From SG8-30 sp964406445 (GTDB lineage: Bacteria; Pseudomonadota; Gammaproteobacteria; Steroidobacterales; Steroidobacteraceae), in assembly GCA_964406445.1 (NCBI GenBank), contig CAYORU010000008.1:47019-111018 (forward strand): a stretch of DNA of 64,000 nt. The letters run 5' to 3'. Numbering within the stretch: position 1 is the stretch's first letter; the number at the start of each line of letters is the position of its first letter. The translations under genes were made by a program, and so were the position numbers. Below the pieces are notes generated by a model. It was given only the letters and a program-made list of their open reading frames with translations. It was not told the origin of the DNA and made no database searches. This document shows positions 1 to 17,455 of the stretch, in pieces.

Positions 1-502
1 CGGTCGGCGCGGCCGGCGTGGCGGTCACGGTCGCGCCGTCGGCGTAGGCGATGCCGCGGATCGCGTCGCGGCCCGCGGGCCAGCGCCCGCCGGCCACTGC
101 ATCCACCAGCTGAGTGAAGATCTCCTCGCCCTCGCCGCGCACCACCGCGTCGATCCAGGGCGCCTCCGACAGCACCTGCTGGTACATGAAGGTGCCGTGG
201 ATGCCGCCGAGGACGGTGACGGCCCGGGGATGCAGTTCCTTGGCCATCTTCAGGATGTTCTCGGCCTTGTAGATGGCCGGCGTGATCGCGGTGCAGCCGA
301 CGATGTCCGGCCGCTCCTCGGCGATGATCTGACGCAGCTCCTCGTCCGTGAGCTTGTTCGTCATCGCGTCGACGAAACGCAGGTCGGCGTATCCCGCCGC
401 CTTCAGCGAGCCGGCGAGGTAGGCCACCCAGGCCGGCGGCCAGTTGCCGGCGATCTCCGCGCCGCCCGAATGATAGTTCGGATGAATCAACAGGATGCGC
501 AT
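1..502 (-). CDS. bchE: BchE-like B12-binding radical SAM cyclase, N-terminal part (cut by window edge)
   Basis: The reading frame starts at an ATG at 502 and runs open off the left edge, so 167 codons are visible. The protein begins MRILLIHPNYHSGGAEIAGN and continues with an uninterrupted B12-binding (Rossmann-like) domain containing DIVGCTAITPAIYKAE, VTVLGGIHGTFM and APWIDAVVRGEGEEIF. From memory these match the N-terminus of BchE, the oxygen-independent Mg-protoporphyrin IX monomethyl ester cyclase of anoxygenic phototrophs, much better than generic B12/radical-SAM proteins. The radical SAM CxxxCxxC domain would lie outside the window. GAGGGG sits about 9 bases before the ATG. The gene follows treY on the same strand after 120 bp. 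No other photosynthesis gene is visible here, so a BchE paralogue with another role remains possible. Confidence 0.8.
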   Translation of the reverse strand, partial: MRILLIHPNYHSGGAEIAGNWPPAWVAYLAGSLKAAGYADLRFVDAMTNKLTDEELRQIIAEERPDIVGCTAITPAIYKAENILKMAKELHPRAVTVLGGIHGTFMYQQVLSEAPWIDAVVRGEGEEIFTQLVDAVAGGRWPAGRDAIRGIAYADGATVTATPAAPT

Positions 503-546
503 GCCGGCCGTCCCCTCGAAGCGGTGCTCACCGCGACTCCAGCATG

Positions 547-589
547 CGTCAATCCAGCTGGACATCCGTATCGTCCACCCCACTGGACA
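547..589 (-). promoter_or_regulatory. Two tandem TGT-N12-ACG dyad elements upstream of bchE-like gene
   Basis: Read on the minus strand, 589-572 is TGTCCAGTGGGGTGGACG and 564-547 is TGTCCAGCTGGATTGACG. Each is 18 bp, both begin TGTCCAG, and they start 25 bp apart. The first is an almost perfect dyad (TGTCCA/TGGACg). The form is one base away from the TGT-N12-ACA box of PpsR/CrtJ, which controls bch genes in purple bacteria. The regulator assignment is inference; the duplication is directly visible. They lie 45-87 bp before the start codon. Confidence 0.4.
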
Positions 590-622
590 GATTCCGGCCG
601 GCGAGTCAGTGCGGCGGGCGGG

Positions 623-3367
623 TCACGCCGCCGCCTCGCGGGGCGCCGCGAAAGCCGCGCCGGGAAAGGCCGCGGGCAGCGTCGCCGCGTGCAGGCGCAG
701 GCGGCCCTCGCCGGCCTCGACGCGCGGCTGCGCGCCGGTCAGCGCGTCGGCAAAGTCCTCCGGCGCCGCGCCGGCCGGCCATTCGACCCAGGTGTCGCGC
801 CAGAACTCCGGGACGCTCGCAACGCCGAGACGCCGTCCCGGGAAACGCGGCACGATCACCACCAGCACCGCCGGTCCCTGCCGGCGCGCGAAGGCCAGCA
901 GGCTGTCCTGCGCCGGTCCCTCCACGGCGAGCGGCTCGTAGCTCCCGGTCGAGAACAGTTCCGGCTCGCGCCGGCGCAGCGCGAGCAGGCGTCGCGTCAG
1001 GTCGAGCTTCGCGGACGGCCTGTCGGAGGACAACGAGCGAGGATCGAGCGGCGCGCGGTTGTCGGGATCCACCAGCGCGAAGTACTCCCGCTCGCAGCCC
1101 TGGTAGATGTCGGGCACGCCGGGACAGGTCAGCTTGAGCAACGTCTGCGACAGGCTGTTCTGGGCGCCGAGCGCCGCCGCGTCGCGCGCCAGCGGCTCGA
1201 AGTCGTCGAGGAAGCGGCCGCCGCCGCGGCCCATCAGCCGCTCGATCCAGCCGCCGAGCGCCGCCTCGTAGGCTTCGTGGGGGTGCTCCCAGCTGGTCTC
1301 GCACTTGGCCTCGCGGGCCGCCTTCTGCATGTAGGCCACCAGCCGGTCGCGCCGCTCGGCCAGGGCCGCCGGCTCGCGCGGGCCCTCCGGCCACAGTCCG
1401 AGCAGCGCCTGGTAGAAGAGATACTCGTCGTTGCGGCTCGGGGCCCTGCGCCCGCCCACGATGCGCTTGCGCGGCCGGTTGAGCCGGTTCCAGCGCACCA
1501 ACCCCCTGCGCCAGCGATCGGGCAGCTCGGCCAGCGCGGCGAGGCGCGCCCGCAGGTCCTCGCTGCGCTTCGAGTCGTGTGTGGACGTCGCCAGCATCGC
1601 GAACGGCAGGCGCTCACGCCGCTCGCGGTTCGACTGGTGAAGCGCGCCGTTGCTCAGGCCGAAGCGGCGCGGGTCGCCGCCGACCTCGTTGAGCGCGGCG
1701 AAGCGGTTGTAGAGGTAGAAGGCGGTGTCCTCGACGCCCTTGGCCATCGCCGGCGCGCACAGCTGCTGGAAGCGCATCGCGAACTCGAGCACCTCCGCGC
1801 GCCGCGCCTCGGGCCCCTCCGCGAAGTGACGCAGGGTCAGCACGGCCTCGAGGAAGTCGTAGACGCTGGTGTCCTCCGCGTGCGACCGGCTCCTCGCGCG
1901 CGCCAGCGCCCAGCGCAGGTGCTCGAGGTCGCCTTCCGCAATGCCGCGACTCGAGGCGTAGGTCCGATAGACCGGGAAGAAGGCGATCACCTCGACGATC
2001 GCGCGCTTCAACCGCTCGCGGGTGAAGTCGGCGGTGTGCCGGTCGCGGCGGGCGATGCGGTCGAGACGCGCGGCGAGCAGGTTCGCCTCGCTGACCATCG
2101 GGCCTGCGAGCACGCGTCGCTTGGCCTCCACGGCGAGCGTGTCGAAGTCCTCGTCCGAGCCGATGAACGCGGCGTAGATGCGGCTCATCGGCTCCGCCGC
2201 CTCCGGCGGCAGCAGCCAGGCGCCGACCAGCCGGCCGAAGTCGTAGCCGGTCGTCCCGTCGGCCGCCCAGTCCTCCGGCAGGCGCTCGTGCGGCCCGAGG
2301 ATTTTCTCGACGAACACGTGCCTCACGCCTGGCAGCGCGTCGCGCAGCCGCGCCAGGTAGGCGACCGGGTCGTACAGGCCGTCGGCATGGTCGATGCGCA
2401 CGCCGTCGACCAGGCCGCGCGCGGCCAGCTCCGCGACGAAGGCGTGCACCGACGTGAAGACATCGTCGCGCTCGACGCACAGCGCCGCCAGGTCGTTGAT
2501 GTCGAAGAAGCGCCGGTAGTTGATCTCGTCGCTCGCCACGCGCCAGTGCGACAGCCGGTAGGCCTGGCGGGCGAGCAACGACTCGAGCGCATCGAAGCTC
2601 CCGGGATCGCCGGGCGCTCCGTTCAGCGCGCCAACCGCCTGCTCGACCGCCGCGCGCAGCTGCGGCTCGGCGCACAGCGCCGCGAGCCGCGTCTTGAGCG
2701 CCGCGGCAGCCGTGCGCCGCTCGGCGCGCGCGGCCGGGTCCTCCTCGTCGCGCGAAGGCAGCGCCGCGAAGCGCGCCCCGAGTGCGGCGAGACCGGCATC
2801 GCCGGTGGCGCCGAGCACCGTGCCGTAGTCGGCCGGGTCGAGCGGGAACAGGTGCTCGTGGTACTCGAATCTCAAGCCGCCCGCGTCCGCGGCGAGCGCG
2901 AGCCGCAGGTCCCCGGACTCGAGGATGTCGCCGAAAGGCCCGCCCAGCACCGGGACCAGCACGCGTCCGTGCAGCGACTGCCGCAGCGGGGTCCAGTCGA
3001 CGTCGAAGTAGTCGGCATGGGCCGAGGCGCGGCCGTGCTCCATCAGGTCGAGCCACCAGCGGTTCTCCGATCCCATCACGCCCATGTGGTTCGGCACGAG
3101 GTCGAGGATCAGGCCCATGCCGTGCGTGCGCAGGCACGCGACCAGCGCCTCGAATTGCCCGAAGCTGCCGAGCGCCGGCGAGAAGCGCCCGTAGTCCACC
3201 ACGTCGTAGCCGTGCGTCGAGCCGTGGCGCGCGGCGAAGCAGGGCGAGAGATAAAGGTGGCTGATGCCGAGTTCCGCGAGCGCGGGTACGGCGCCGGCGG
3301 CCGCCTCGAAGCCGAAGCCCGGCTGCAGCTGCAGCCGGTAGGTGGCCCGCAGCGGCGCGGCGCTCAT
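623..3367 (-). CDS. treY: Malto-oligosyltrehalose synthase
   Basis: This GH13 enzyme isomerises the reducing-end alpha-1,4 bond of maltodextrins to alpha,alpha-1,1, making maltooligosyl trehalose, the substrate of TreZ. The 914-residue protein starts MSAAPLRATYRLQLQPGFGF. It shows the family signatures LYLSPCFAARHGSTHGYDVVDY, ILDLVPNHMGV, GVRIDHADGLYDP (nucleophile Asp), HVFVEKILGPHE (acid/base Glu) and TSTHDSKRSEDLRARL, and it ends with CPGVPDIYQGCE and a beta-rich C-terminus. Length fits the family (about 700-950). Its ATG overlaps the treZ stop in ATGA (3364-3367). It is the last gene of the trehalose/glucan operon. The same frame stays open far upstream through treZ; I chose the start by homology and coupling. 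Confidence 0.95.
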   Translation of the reverse strand: MSAAPLRATYRLQLQPGFGFEAAAGAVPALAELGISHLYLSPCFAARHGSTHGYDVVDYGRFSPALGSFGQFEALVACLRTHGMGLILDLVPNHMGVMGSENRWWLDLMEHGRASAHADYFDVDWTPLRQSLHGRVLVPVLGGPFGDILESGDLRLALAADAGGLRFEYHEHLFPLDPADYGTVLGATGDAGLAALGARFAALPSRDEEDPAARAERRTAAAALKTRLAALCAEPQLRAAVEQAVGALNGAPGDPGSFDALESLLARQAYRLSHWRVASDEINYRRFFDINDLAALCVERDDVFTSVHAFVAELAARGLVDGVRIDHADGLYDPVAYLARLRDALPGVRHVFVEKILGPHERLPEDWAADGTTGYDFGRLVGAWLLPPEAAEPMSRIYAAFIGSDEDFDTLAVEAKRRVLAGPMVSEANLLAARLDRIARRDRHTADFTRERLKRAIVEVIAFFPVYRTYASSRGIAEGDLEHLRWALARARSRSHAEDTSVYDFLEAVLTLRHFAEGPEARRAEVLEFAMRFQQLCAPAMAKGVEDTAFYLYNRFAALNEVGGDPRRFGLSNGALHQSNRERRERLPFAMLATSTHDSKRSEDLRARLAALAELPDRWRRGLVRWNRLNRPRKRIVGGRRAPSRNDEYLFYQALLGLWPEGPREPAALAERRDRLVAYMQKAAREAKCETSWEHPHEAYEAALGGWIERLMGRGGGRFLDDFEPLARDAAALGAQNSLSQTLLKLTCPGVPDIYQGCEREYFALVDPDNRAPLDPRSLSSDRPSAKLDLTRRLLALRRREPELFSTGSYEPLAVEGPAQDSLLAFARRQGPAVLVVIVPRFPGRRLGVASVPEFWRDTWVEWPAGAAPEDFADALTGAQPRVEAGEGRLRLHAATLPAAFPGAAFAAPREAAA

Positions 3368-5192
3368 GGCCGGCCCGCCGCGCGCCCCTCCAGCGCGACG
3401 ACGACCTGCCAGGGCCCGAGCGCCGCCGCTTCCCGCTCGGGATGCGAGTCGTAGAGGATCTCCCCGGAAGCGTCGGTGGCCAGCTCCCCGCGCTGCGCGT
3501 CCAGCTGCGCGGCAAGCGTCAGCGCGCGGCCGTCGTCGAGCGGCCAGCGCACCCGCAGGCCACGCCCGCGCGTCTCCCGCGACGACCCCCCGGCCAGGAT
3601 GCGGGGGATCAGCGGCACGATACGCTCGTGCCGAAGCGCGAGCAGCTCGCGGTGCAGCCGCGAGGCGCGGCGGTGCGCGCCTCTTCGCCCCTCGGAGTGG
3701 CGCAGCCGGCTCGCCGCGAAGGTGGCCGCCGCGTTCGGGTCGGGAATCGCCTCGCGGCTGGCCGGATCGGCGAAGCGCGCGAAGCGGCCGAACTCGCGGC
3801 GCCGGCCGTCGCGCACGGCAGCAGCGAGCCCCTCGCCGAAGTCGCAGAAGTACAGGAACGGCGTGCCCGCCGCGAACTCCTCGCCCATGAACAGCATCGG
3901 CACCTGCGGCGAGAGCAGGAGGATCGCGGCGGCCGCCCGCAGCGCAGGCTCGGGGGCGAGCGCGACGAGGCGCTCGCCGAAGGCCCGGTTGCCCACCTGG
4001 TCGTGGTTCTGCAGGAACGACACGAAGGCGGTCGGCGGCAGCCCGGTGCTCGGCTCGCCGCGCGGCTGCCCGCCCCCGAACGGCGAAGCCTCGCCCTGGA
4101 AGGCGAATCCCTCGGCGAGGCAGCGCCCGAGCCGGCCGACCGGGTCGTCGGCGAAATCGGCGTAGTAGCCGTCGGTCTCGCCCGTCACGATGACGTGCAG
4201 GGCGTGGTGGAAGTCGTCGTTCCACTGCGCCGAGGCCTGCGCGCCGCGCACTGACGCACCCGACAGGTAGCGGCTCTCGTTGTCGTGGTTCTCGAGCACC
4301 AGGTGCACCTCGCGCCCGCGGCCCGGTCCGGCCGCGATCCGCGCCGCGAGTTCCTCGACGAAGTCCGGGCGCGAGTCGTCGTGCAGCGCGTGCACGGCGT
4401 CGACCCGCAGCCCGTCCAGGTGGAACTCCTCGAGCCAGTACAGCGCGTTGTGGATGAAGAACTCGCGCACCGCGGCGCTCTGCGGGCCGTCCAGGTTGAT
4501 CGCCTCGCCCCAAGGCGTGCGGTGGCGGTCCGTGAAGAACTCGCGGGCATAGGCGTGCAGGTAGTTGCCGTCGGGACCGAAGTGGTTGTAGACCACGTCG
4601 AGCAGCACCATCAGGCCGCGCGCGTGGGCGGCGTCCACCAGCCGCTTGAGGTCCCCGGGCCTGCCGTAGCGCGCCTTCGGCGCGAAGGGCAGCACGCCGT
4701 CGTAGCCCCAGCCGCGGCGCCCGGGAAAGTCGTTCACGGGCATCAGCTCGAGCGCGGTGACGCCGAGCCCGGCGAGCGCATCGAGCCGGGCCTCGACCGC
4801 GGCGAAGGTGCCCGGGCGGCTGAATGCCCCGACGTGCAGCTCGTAGACCACCGCCTCGTGCCAAGGCCGCCCTTTCCAGCCGCGGTCGCGCCACTCGTAG
4901 GCGCGCGGATCGACGACCTCGCTCGCGCCGTGGACGCCCTTGGGCTGTCGGCGCGAGGCAGGGTCCGGGACGGTGAGCGAGCCGTCGATTCGGAAGCGGT
5001 AACGGGTGCCTGCCAGTGCCGGCGCCTCGAGCACCCAGCGCCCGTCGTCGTCGCGCCGCATCGGCCGCGTCCCGGCGCCGGCACCCTCCTCCAGCAGCAG
5101 GTCGACCCGCACCGCCGAAGGCGCCCAGAGCGCGAAGCGGCAGCGCCCGTCCTCGAGCAGGCTCGCGCCGAAGGGCATGTCGTGGGCGGATC

Positions 5193-5196
<4 letters not shown>
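3364..5196 (-). CDS. treZ: Malto-oligosyltrehalose trehalohydrolase
   Basis: The cytoplasmic GH13 enzyme releases trehalose from the maltooligosyl trehalose made by TreY. The 610-residue protein has an N-terminal CBM48-like domain (MPFGASLLEDGRCRFALWAP), then GH13 motifs: LELMPVNDFPGRRGWGYDGV, LDVVYNHFGPDGNYLHAY, LDGLRVDAVHAL (nucleophile Asp), HLVLENHDNESRYL (Glu) and FVSFLQNHDQVGNRAFGERL. I chose the GTG at 5196 because it overlaps the glgX stop in GTGA, the coupling used all along this operon. The next candidate is the ATG at 5178, six codons in. It is translationally coupled to treY downstream through ATGA. Confidence 0.94.
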
Positions 5197-10630
<5,434 letters not shown>

Positions 10631-10640
10631 TAGCCTCAGC

Positions 10641-14605
<3,965 letters not shown>

Positions 14606-14706
14606 GGCGGCCTCCGTCGCCGGCCGGCGTCCCGACGCCCGCCCCCAAGCGATCCGTTGCCGCCTCTCGAGCTCCCGGACGCCCCGGCGTTGTTGCTCTG
14701 GGGACC

Positions 14707-14736
14707 AGCATACTTGCTGCGGGCGCGTATGGCCAA
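14707..14736 (-). promoter_or_regulatory. Candidate sigma70 promoter of the glgB operon
   Basis: On the minus strand TTGGCC (14736-14731) is followed after 18 bp by TATGCT (14712-14707), about 100 bp before the glgB ATG. It is the best hexamer pair in the glgB-tRNA gap, but neither hexamer is perfect. I saw no clear operator in the gap. Confidence 0.4.
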
Positions 14737-14852
14737 CCGCAGCTGCCGGTCGCGCGCGGCCGCGAGTCCGGAGCGCGGACGCTCAGGCTCTGGATTTCAC
14801 GGCACTTCTGCGGGGCGCTGGCCGGTTTTTCGCCGCCCAACAGCGGGTCGAT

Positions 14853-14928
14853 TGGTGCCGGTGGAGGGACTTGAACCCCCGACCTCTCGCTTACGAAGCG
14901 ACTGCTCTACCAACTGAGCTACACCGGC
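14853..14928 (-). tRNA. tRNA-Thr (anticodon CGT)
   Basis: The minus strand folds into a full cloverleaf. The acceptor GCCGGTG pairs with CACCGGC, the D arm is GCTC...GAGC, and the anticodon arm carries the loop TTCGTAA (anticodon CGT). The T arm is GGGGG-TTCAAGT-CCCTC, and the discriminator A is followed by an encoded CCA (14855-14853). The G27/G43 mismatch at the base of the anticodon stem resembles the G27/A43 mismatch of E. coli tRNA-Thr(CGU). It lies between the glg operon promoter and the pilin operon. Confidence 0.95.
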
Positions 14929-15109
14929 ACGGGGGCGCGAAGTATAGGCAAGCCGCCGTTCGCGGGCAACGGCGCGCGCCATGCCGGCCGGCCCGCCCTC
15001 GCGGCCTCGTCCCGCGATGCGACAAATGCCGCAAACGCGCGCGTTAACCGGCGACCGGCGCCCGCCGCGGCGTGTCAGTCTGGCCCCGGGGTCAAGGAGG
15101 ACCCGTCGA

Positions 15110-15637
15110 ATGCGCCGGTCGCGCGGACTCACCCTCGTCGAGCTGATGGTCGTGGTCGCGCTGCTGGCGATCCTCGCCACGCTCGCCACGCCCTCCTTCG
15201 GCGAGATGCTGCGCGACCTGCGCCGGGCCGCGACGCTCGCCACGCTGTACCACGCGCTGCAGCATGCGCGCGGCGCGGCCGCCGCGAGCGGCCGCAGCGT
15301 CCGCCTCTGCCCGACCCGCGACGGCCGGTCCTGTTCCGCAGCGACGCAGTGGGGCCCCGAGCTGCTGCAGCGGTCCGCCGGCGCCGACGACGAGGCCTTG
15401 CGACGCGTGGTCGCCCTGCCGGGCGGCGGTGGCCGGCAATCGGTCCGCGCCAACCGCGGCTTCGTCGAGTTCGCCCCGCTCTCGCCCGCCGCCAGCACCG
15501 CCACCCTCACCGTCTGCGACGATCGCGGCGCGCGCGCGGCGCGCGCCCTCATCGTCAGCCGAACCGGCCGCGTGCGGCTCAGCGACCAAGGCGCCGCCGG
15601 CGAGCCTCTCGACTGCCGCGGAGGTGGCGGCACGTGA
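15110..15637 (+). CDS. fimT: Minor type IV pseudopilin FimT/GspH-like
   Basis: The 175-residue minor pilin has a short basic leader and a prepilin peptidase site: MRRSRG followed by LTLVELMVVVALLAILATLA, with Gly at -1 and Glu at +5. The rest is a GspH/FimT-like head with two cysteine-containing segments (CPTRDGRSC; TVCDDRGAR). AAGGAGG lies 8 bases before the ATG. It is the first gene of a six-gene plus-strand operon for the minor pilins and adhesin that prime pilus assembly. FimT homologues can bind DNA during natural transformation; nothing here tests that. The stop overlaps the pilV GTG in GTGA. Confidence 0.88.
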   Translation: MRRSRGLTLVELMVVVALLAILATLATPSFGEMLRDLRRAATLATLYHALQHARGAAAASGRSVRLCPTRDGRSCSAATQWGPELLQRSAGADDEALRRVVALPGGGGRQSVRANRGFVEFAPLSPAASTATLTVCDDRGARAARALIVSRTGRVRLSDQGAAGEPLDCRGGGGT

Positions 15638-16080
15638 GGCGGGGGCGAGGCTACACGCTGGCGGAGTCGCTGGTCGCGATGGTGCTGCTGGCGGTCGGGC
15701 TGCTCGGCGCCGCCTCCGCGGTGCTGCAGGCGCTTCGCCACGAGCGCGTGGCCGCCGACCGGGCGGCGGCGGTTCGCACGGCCGAGTCGCTGGCCGAGGA
15801 GCTGCGGCTGGCCGCGCGGCCCGACGGCCGCGCGCTGCTGTCGGTCACCGGCGTGACGCCCGCGGTGGCCTGCGCGGACCACGCGCCGAGCTGCGCCGCC
15901 GAGACGTCGGCTGCGGCCGCGCTCGCGGATGCCGAGGCCGTGATCCGGCGCGCGCTGCCCTCGCCGGCGCGCCTGCAGGTACGGGTGCCGGCCGCGGAAC
16001 ATCCCTCGTACCGGATCGAGATCCGCTGGCCGGACGGTGGCCTCGAGCCGGCGCGAATCGTCCTGGCGGCGGGCCCATGA
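15634..16080 (+). CDS. pilV: Type IV pilus minor pilin PilV
   Basis: The 148-residue prepilin starts with a GTG (15634) that overlaps the fimT stop; GGAGG lies about 10 bases upstream. The leader MRRGRG is followed by YTLAESLVAMVLLAVGLLGA, so Gly-1 and Glu+5 are present, and by the PilV-typical SLVAMxxLAVGLLG helix. The head domain has a CADHAPSC cysteine pair. PilV works with PilW, PilX and PilE in a complex at the pilus tip or base. Its small size and position between fimT and pilW match other gammaproteobacterial clusters. Confidence 0.87.
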   Translation: MRRGRGYTLAESLVAMVLLAVGLLGAASAVLQALRHERVAADRAAAVRTAESLAEELRLAARPDGRALLSVTGVTPAVACADHAPSCAAETSAAAALADAEAVIRRALPSPARLQVRVPAAEHPSYRIEIRWPDGGLEPARIVLAAGP

Positions 16081-17021
16081 AGCAGGCCCGCGGCATCTCG
16101 ATGATCGAGCTGATGGTGGCGGCCGCGCTCATGCTGATCGCCTTCGCCGGCGCGCTGTCGCTGCTCGCGGCGACACGGGCCGCATGGACGACGGCCGAGG
16201 TGCAGGCAGAGCTGCAGGACAACGCCCGCGCGGCGCTCGCGATCCTCGCCGCAGACCTGCGACTCGCCGGACACCTCGGCCTCGCGCCGCCCGGCACGCC
16301 GGTGGAGGGCGCACAGCCGCTCGGCACGCCGGAGCCCGCCGCGCTGGCCGTCGCCGGCCGCTGCGGCGCTGCGCTCGCCCTCGACCTCGCGCATCCGCTG
16401 GCGGCGGCGGACGGGCGCTACGCCGCGGCGCCAGGCGTCGCCCTCGGCTGCCCGCCGGGCCCGGGCGGCCGGACCGCGGCCGGCGCGGACACCCTGGTCG
16501 TTCGCCACGCCGGCGGCGACGCGCTCGCCCCCGCCGGCGGCCGGCTGCTGCTCGAATCCACGCGTCGCGCGGCCCGGCTGGTCGCGGACGGCAGCCGCCA
16601 GCTCGGGGCCTCGAGCCGGATGAGCGCGGTCCAGGCGAGCGTCTACTACGTCGGCGCCGACTCGAGCGGCCGCGCCGGCCTGCCCTCGCTGCGGCGCAAG
16701 CGCCTGGTCGGCGGGACGCGGCCGGCGTTCGAGGACGAGGAACTGCTGCCCGGCGTGGCGGACCTGCAGGTGGAGTACGGCCTCGCCGCGTCGAGCGCGG
16801 GCGGCACGCGCTTCGTCGACCCCTCGGCCCTGCCCGCGGGCGCCGCCGTGAGCGCCGTCCGTCTCTGGCTGCTCATGCGCAGCGACCGGCCGGAGCCGCG
16901 CGAGCTCCTGCAACCGGCCCTCGCCTACGCGAACCGCAGCTGGCCCGTCGAGCGCTCGCGGCTGCGGCGGCTCGTCGTGACGCGCACGGTCGCGCTGCGC
17001 AACGGGGAGACGAGGCCGTGA
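16077..17021 (+). CDS. pilW: Type IV pilus minor pilin PilW
   Basis: The 314-residue prepilin has the leader MKQARG followed by ISMIELMVAAALMLIAFAGA (Gly-1, Glu+5). PilW is the largest of the minor pilins and carries a long beta-rich head; here the motif DNARAALAILAADLRLAGHL follows the helix, as is usual for PilW. Its ATG overlaps the pilV stop in ATGA, and its own stop overlaps the pilX GTG. It should be processed by PilD and enter the inner-membrane priming complex with PilV, PilX, PilE and PilY1. Confidence 0.88.
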   Translation: MKQARGISMIELMVAAALMLIAFAGALSLLAATRAAWTTAEVQAELQDNARAALAILAADLRLAGHLGLAPPGTPVEGAQPLGTPEPAALAVAGRCGAALALDLAHPLAAADGRYAAAPGVALGCPPGPGGRTAAGADTLVVRHAGGDALAPAGGRLLLESTRRAARLVADGSRQLGASSRMSAVQASVYYVGADSSGRAGLPSLRRKRLVGGTRPAFEDEELLPGVADLQVEYGLAASSAGGTRFVDPSALPAGAAVSAVRLWLLMRSDRPEPRELLQPALAYANRSWPVERSRLRRLVVTRTVALRNGETRP

Positions 17022-17455
17022 CGCGGGGCCGGCCATCCCGCGGCTCGGCGCTCGCCACGATGAGCCTCCTGCTGGTGGCCTTCGCGCTGCTCGCCTTGTC
17101 CGCAGCGGCGGCGGCACTCTCCTCGCTGGCCGCCGCCGCGCAGGAGGCCGAGTCCGCGCTGGCGCAGCAGGCGGCCGAAGCCGCCATCGAGCGCGTGCTC
17201 GCTGCCTGGCCGACCGCGGGCGACCTTCCCGAACAGCGCGCCTGGCCTGACTTGCCGCCCGAGGTCACCGCCGGCGCGCGTCTCGGCGCCGATGCCCCGG
17301 GACGCGCCGCCCCCTGGGCCGACGGCGCCAGCCTTGGCGACGATGGCGAGGGACTGGTCGCCCGTCACTACACCCTCGTGGCGACCGGCCGCGCGCGCCG
17401 CGGCGCGTCGGCGACCGTCGAGCAGGGCTTTCTCGTGCTGGAGCAGGCCAGATGA
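17018..17455 (+). CDS. pilX: PilX-like minor pilin
   Basis: The 145-residue protein sits where PilX is expected, between pilW and pilY1, with four-base overlaps on both sides (GTGA and ATGA). Its N-terminus, MTRGRPSRG then SALATMSLLLVAFALLALSA, has a Gly before a long hydrophobic helix. It lacks Glu+5, as PilX proteins often do. After the helix comes an Ala/Glu-rich stretch (EAESALAQQAAEAAIERVLA). The head is short. The assignment rests mainly on position and N-terminal shape. Confidence 0.7.
   Translation: MTRGRPSRGSALATMSLLLVAFALLALSAAAAALSSLAAAAQEAESALAQQAAEAAIERVLAAWPTAGDLPEQRAWPDLPPEVTAGARLGADAPGRAAPWADGASLGDDGEGLVARHYTLVATGRARRGASATVEQGFLVLEQAR

Noticed and set aside
197..3454. Very long plus-strand open frame opposite treY
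   Set aside because: It is a shadow of treY caused by high GC: Arg/Val/Leu-rich with no domain, and it runs against a clear GH13 enzyme. Similar shadows oppose most large genes here.
3368..4894. Upstream extension of the treY frame into treZ
   Set aside because: Residues there are Arg/Ala-rich nonsense, while the other frame encodes an intact TreZ. The ATGA overlap fixes the treY start.
14797..16002. Minus-strand frame covering tRNA-Thr and the fimT/pilV region
   Set aside because: Its C-terminal part is translated tRNA sequence (the familiar GVAQLVEQ-type artefact), and the rest opposes clear pilin genes.
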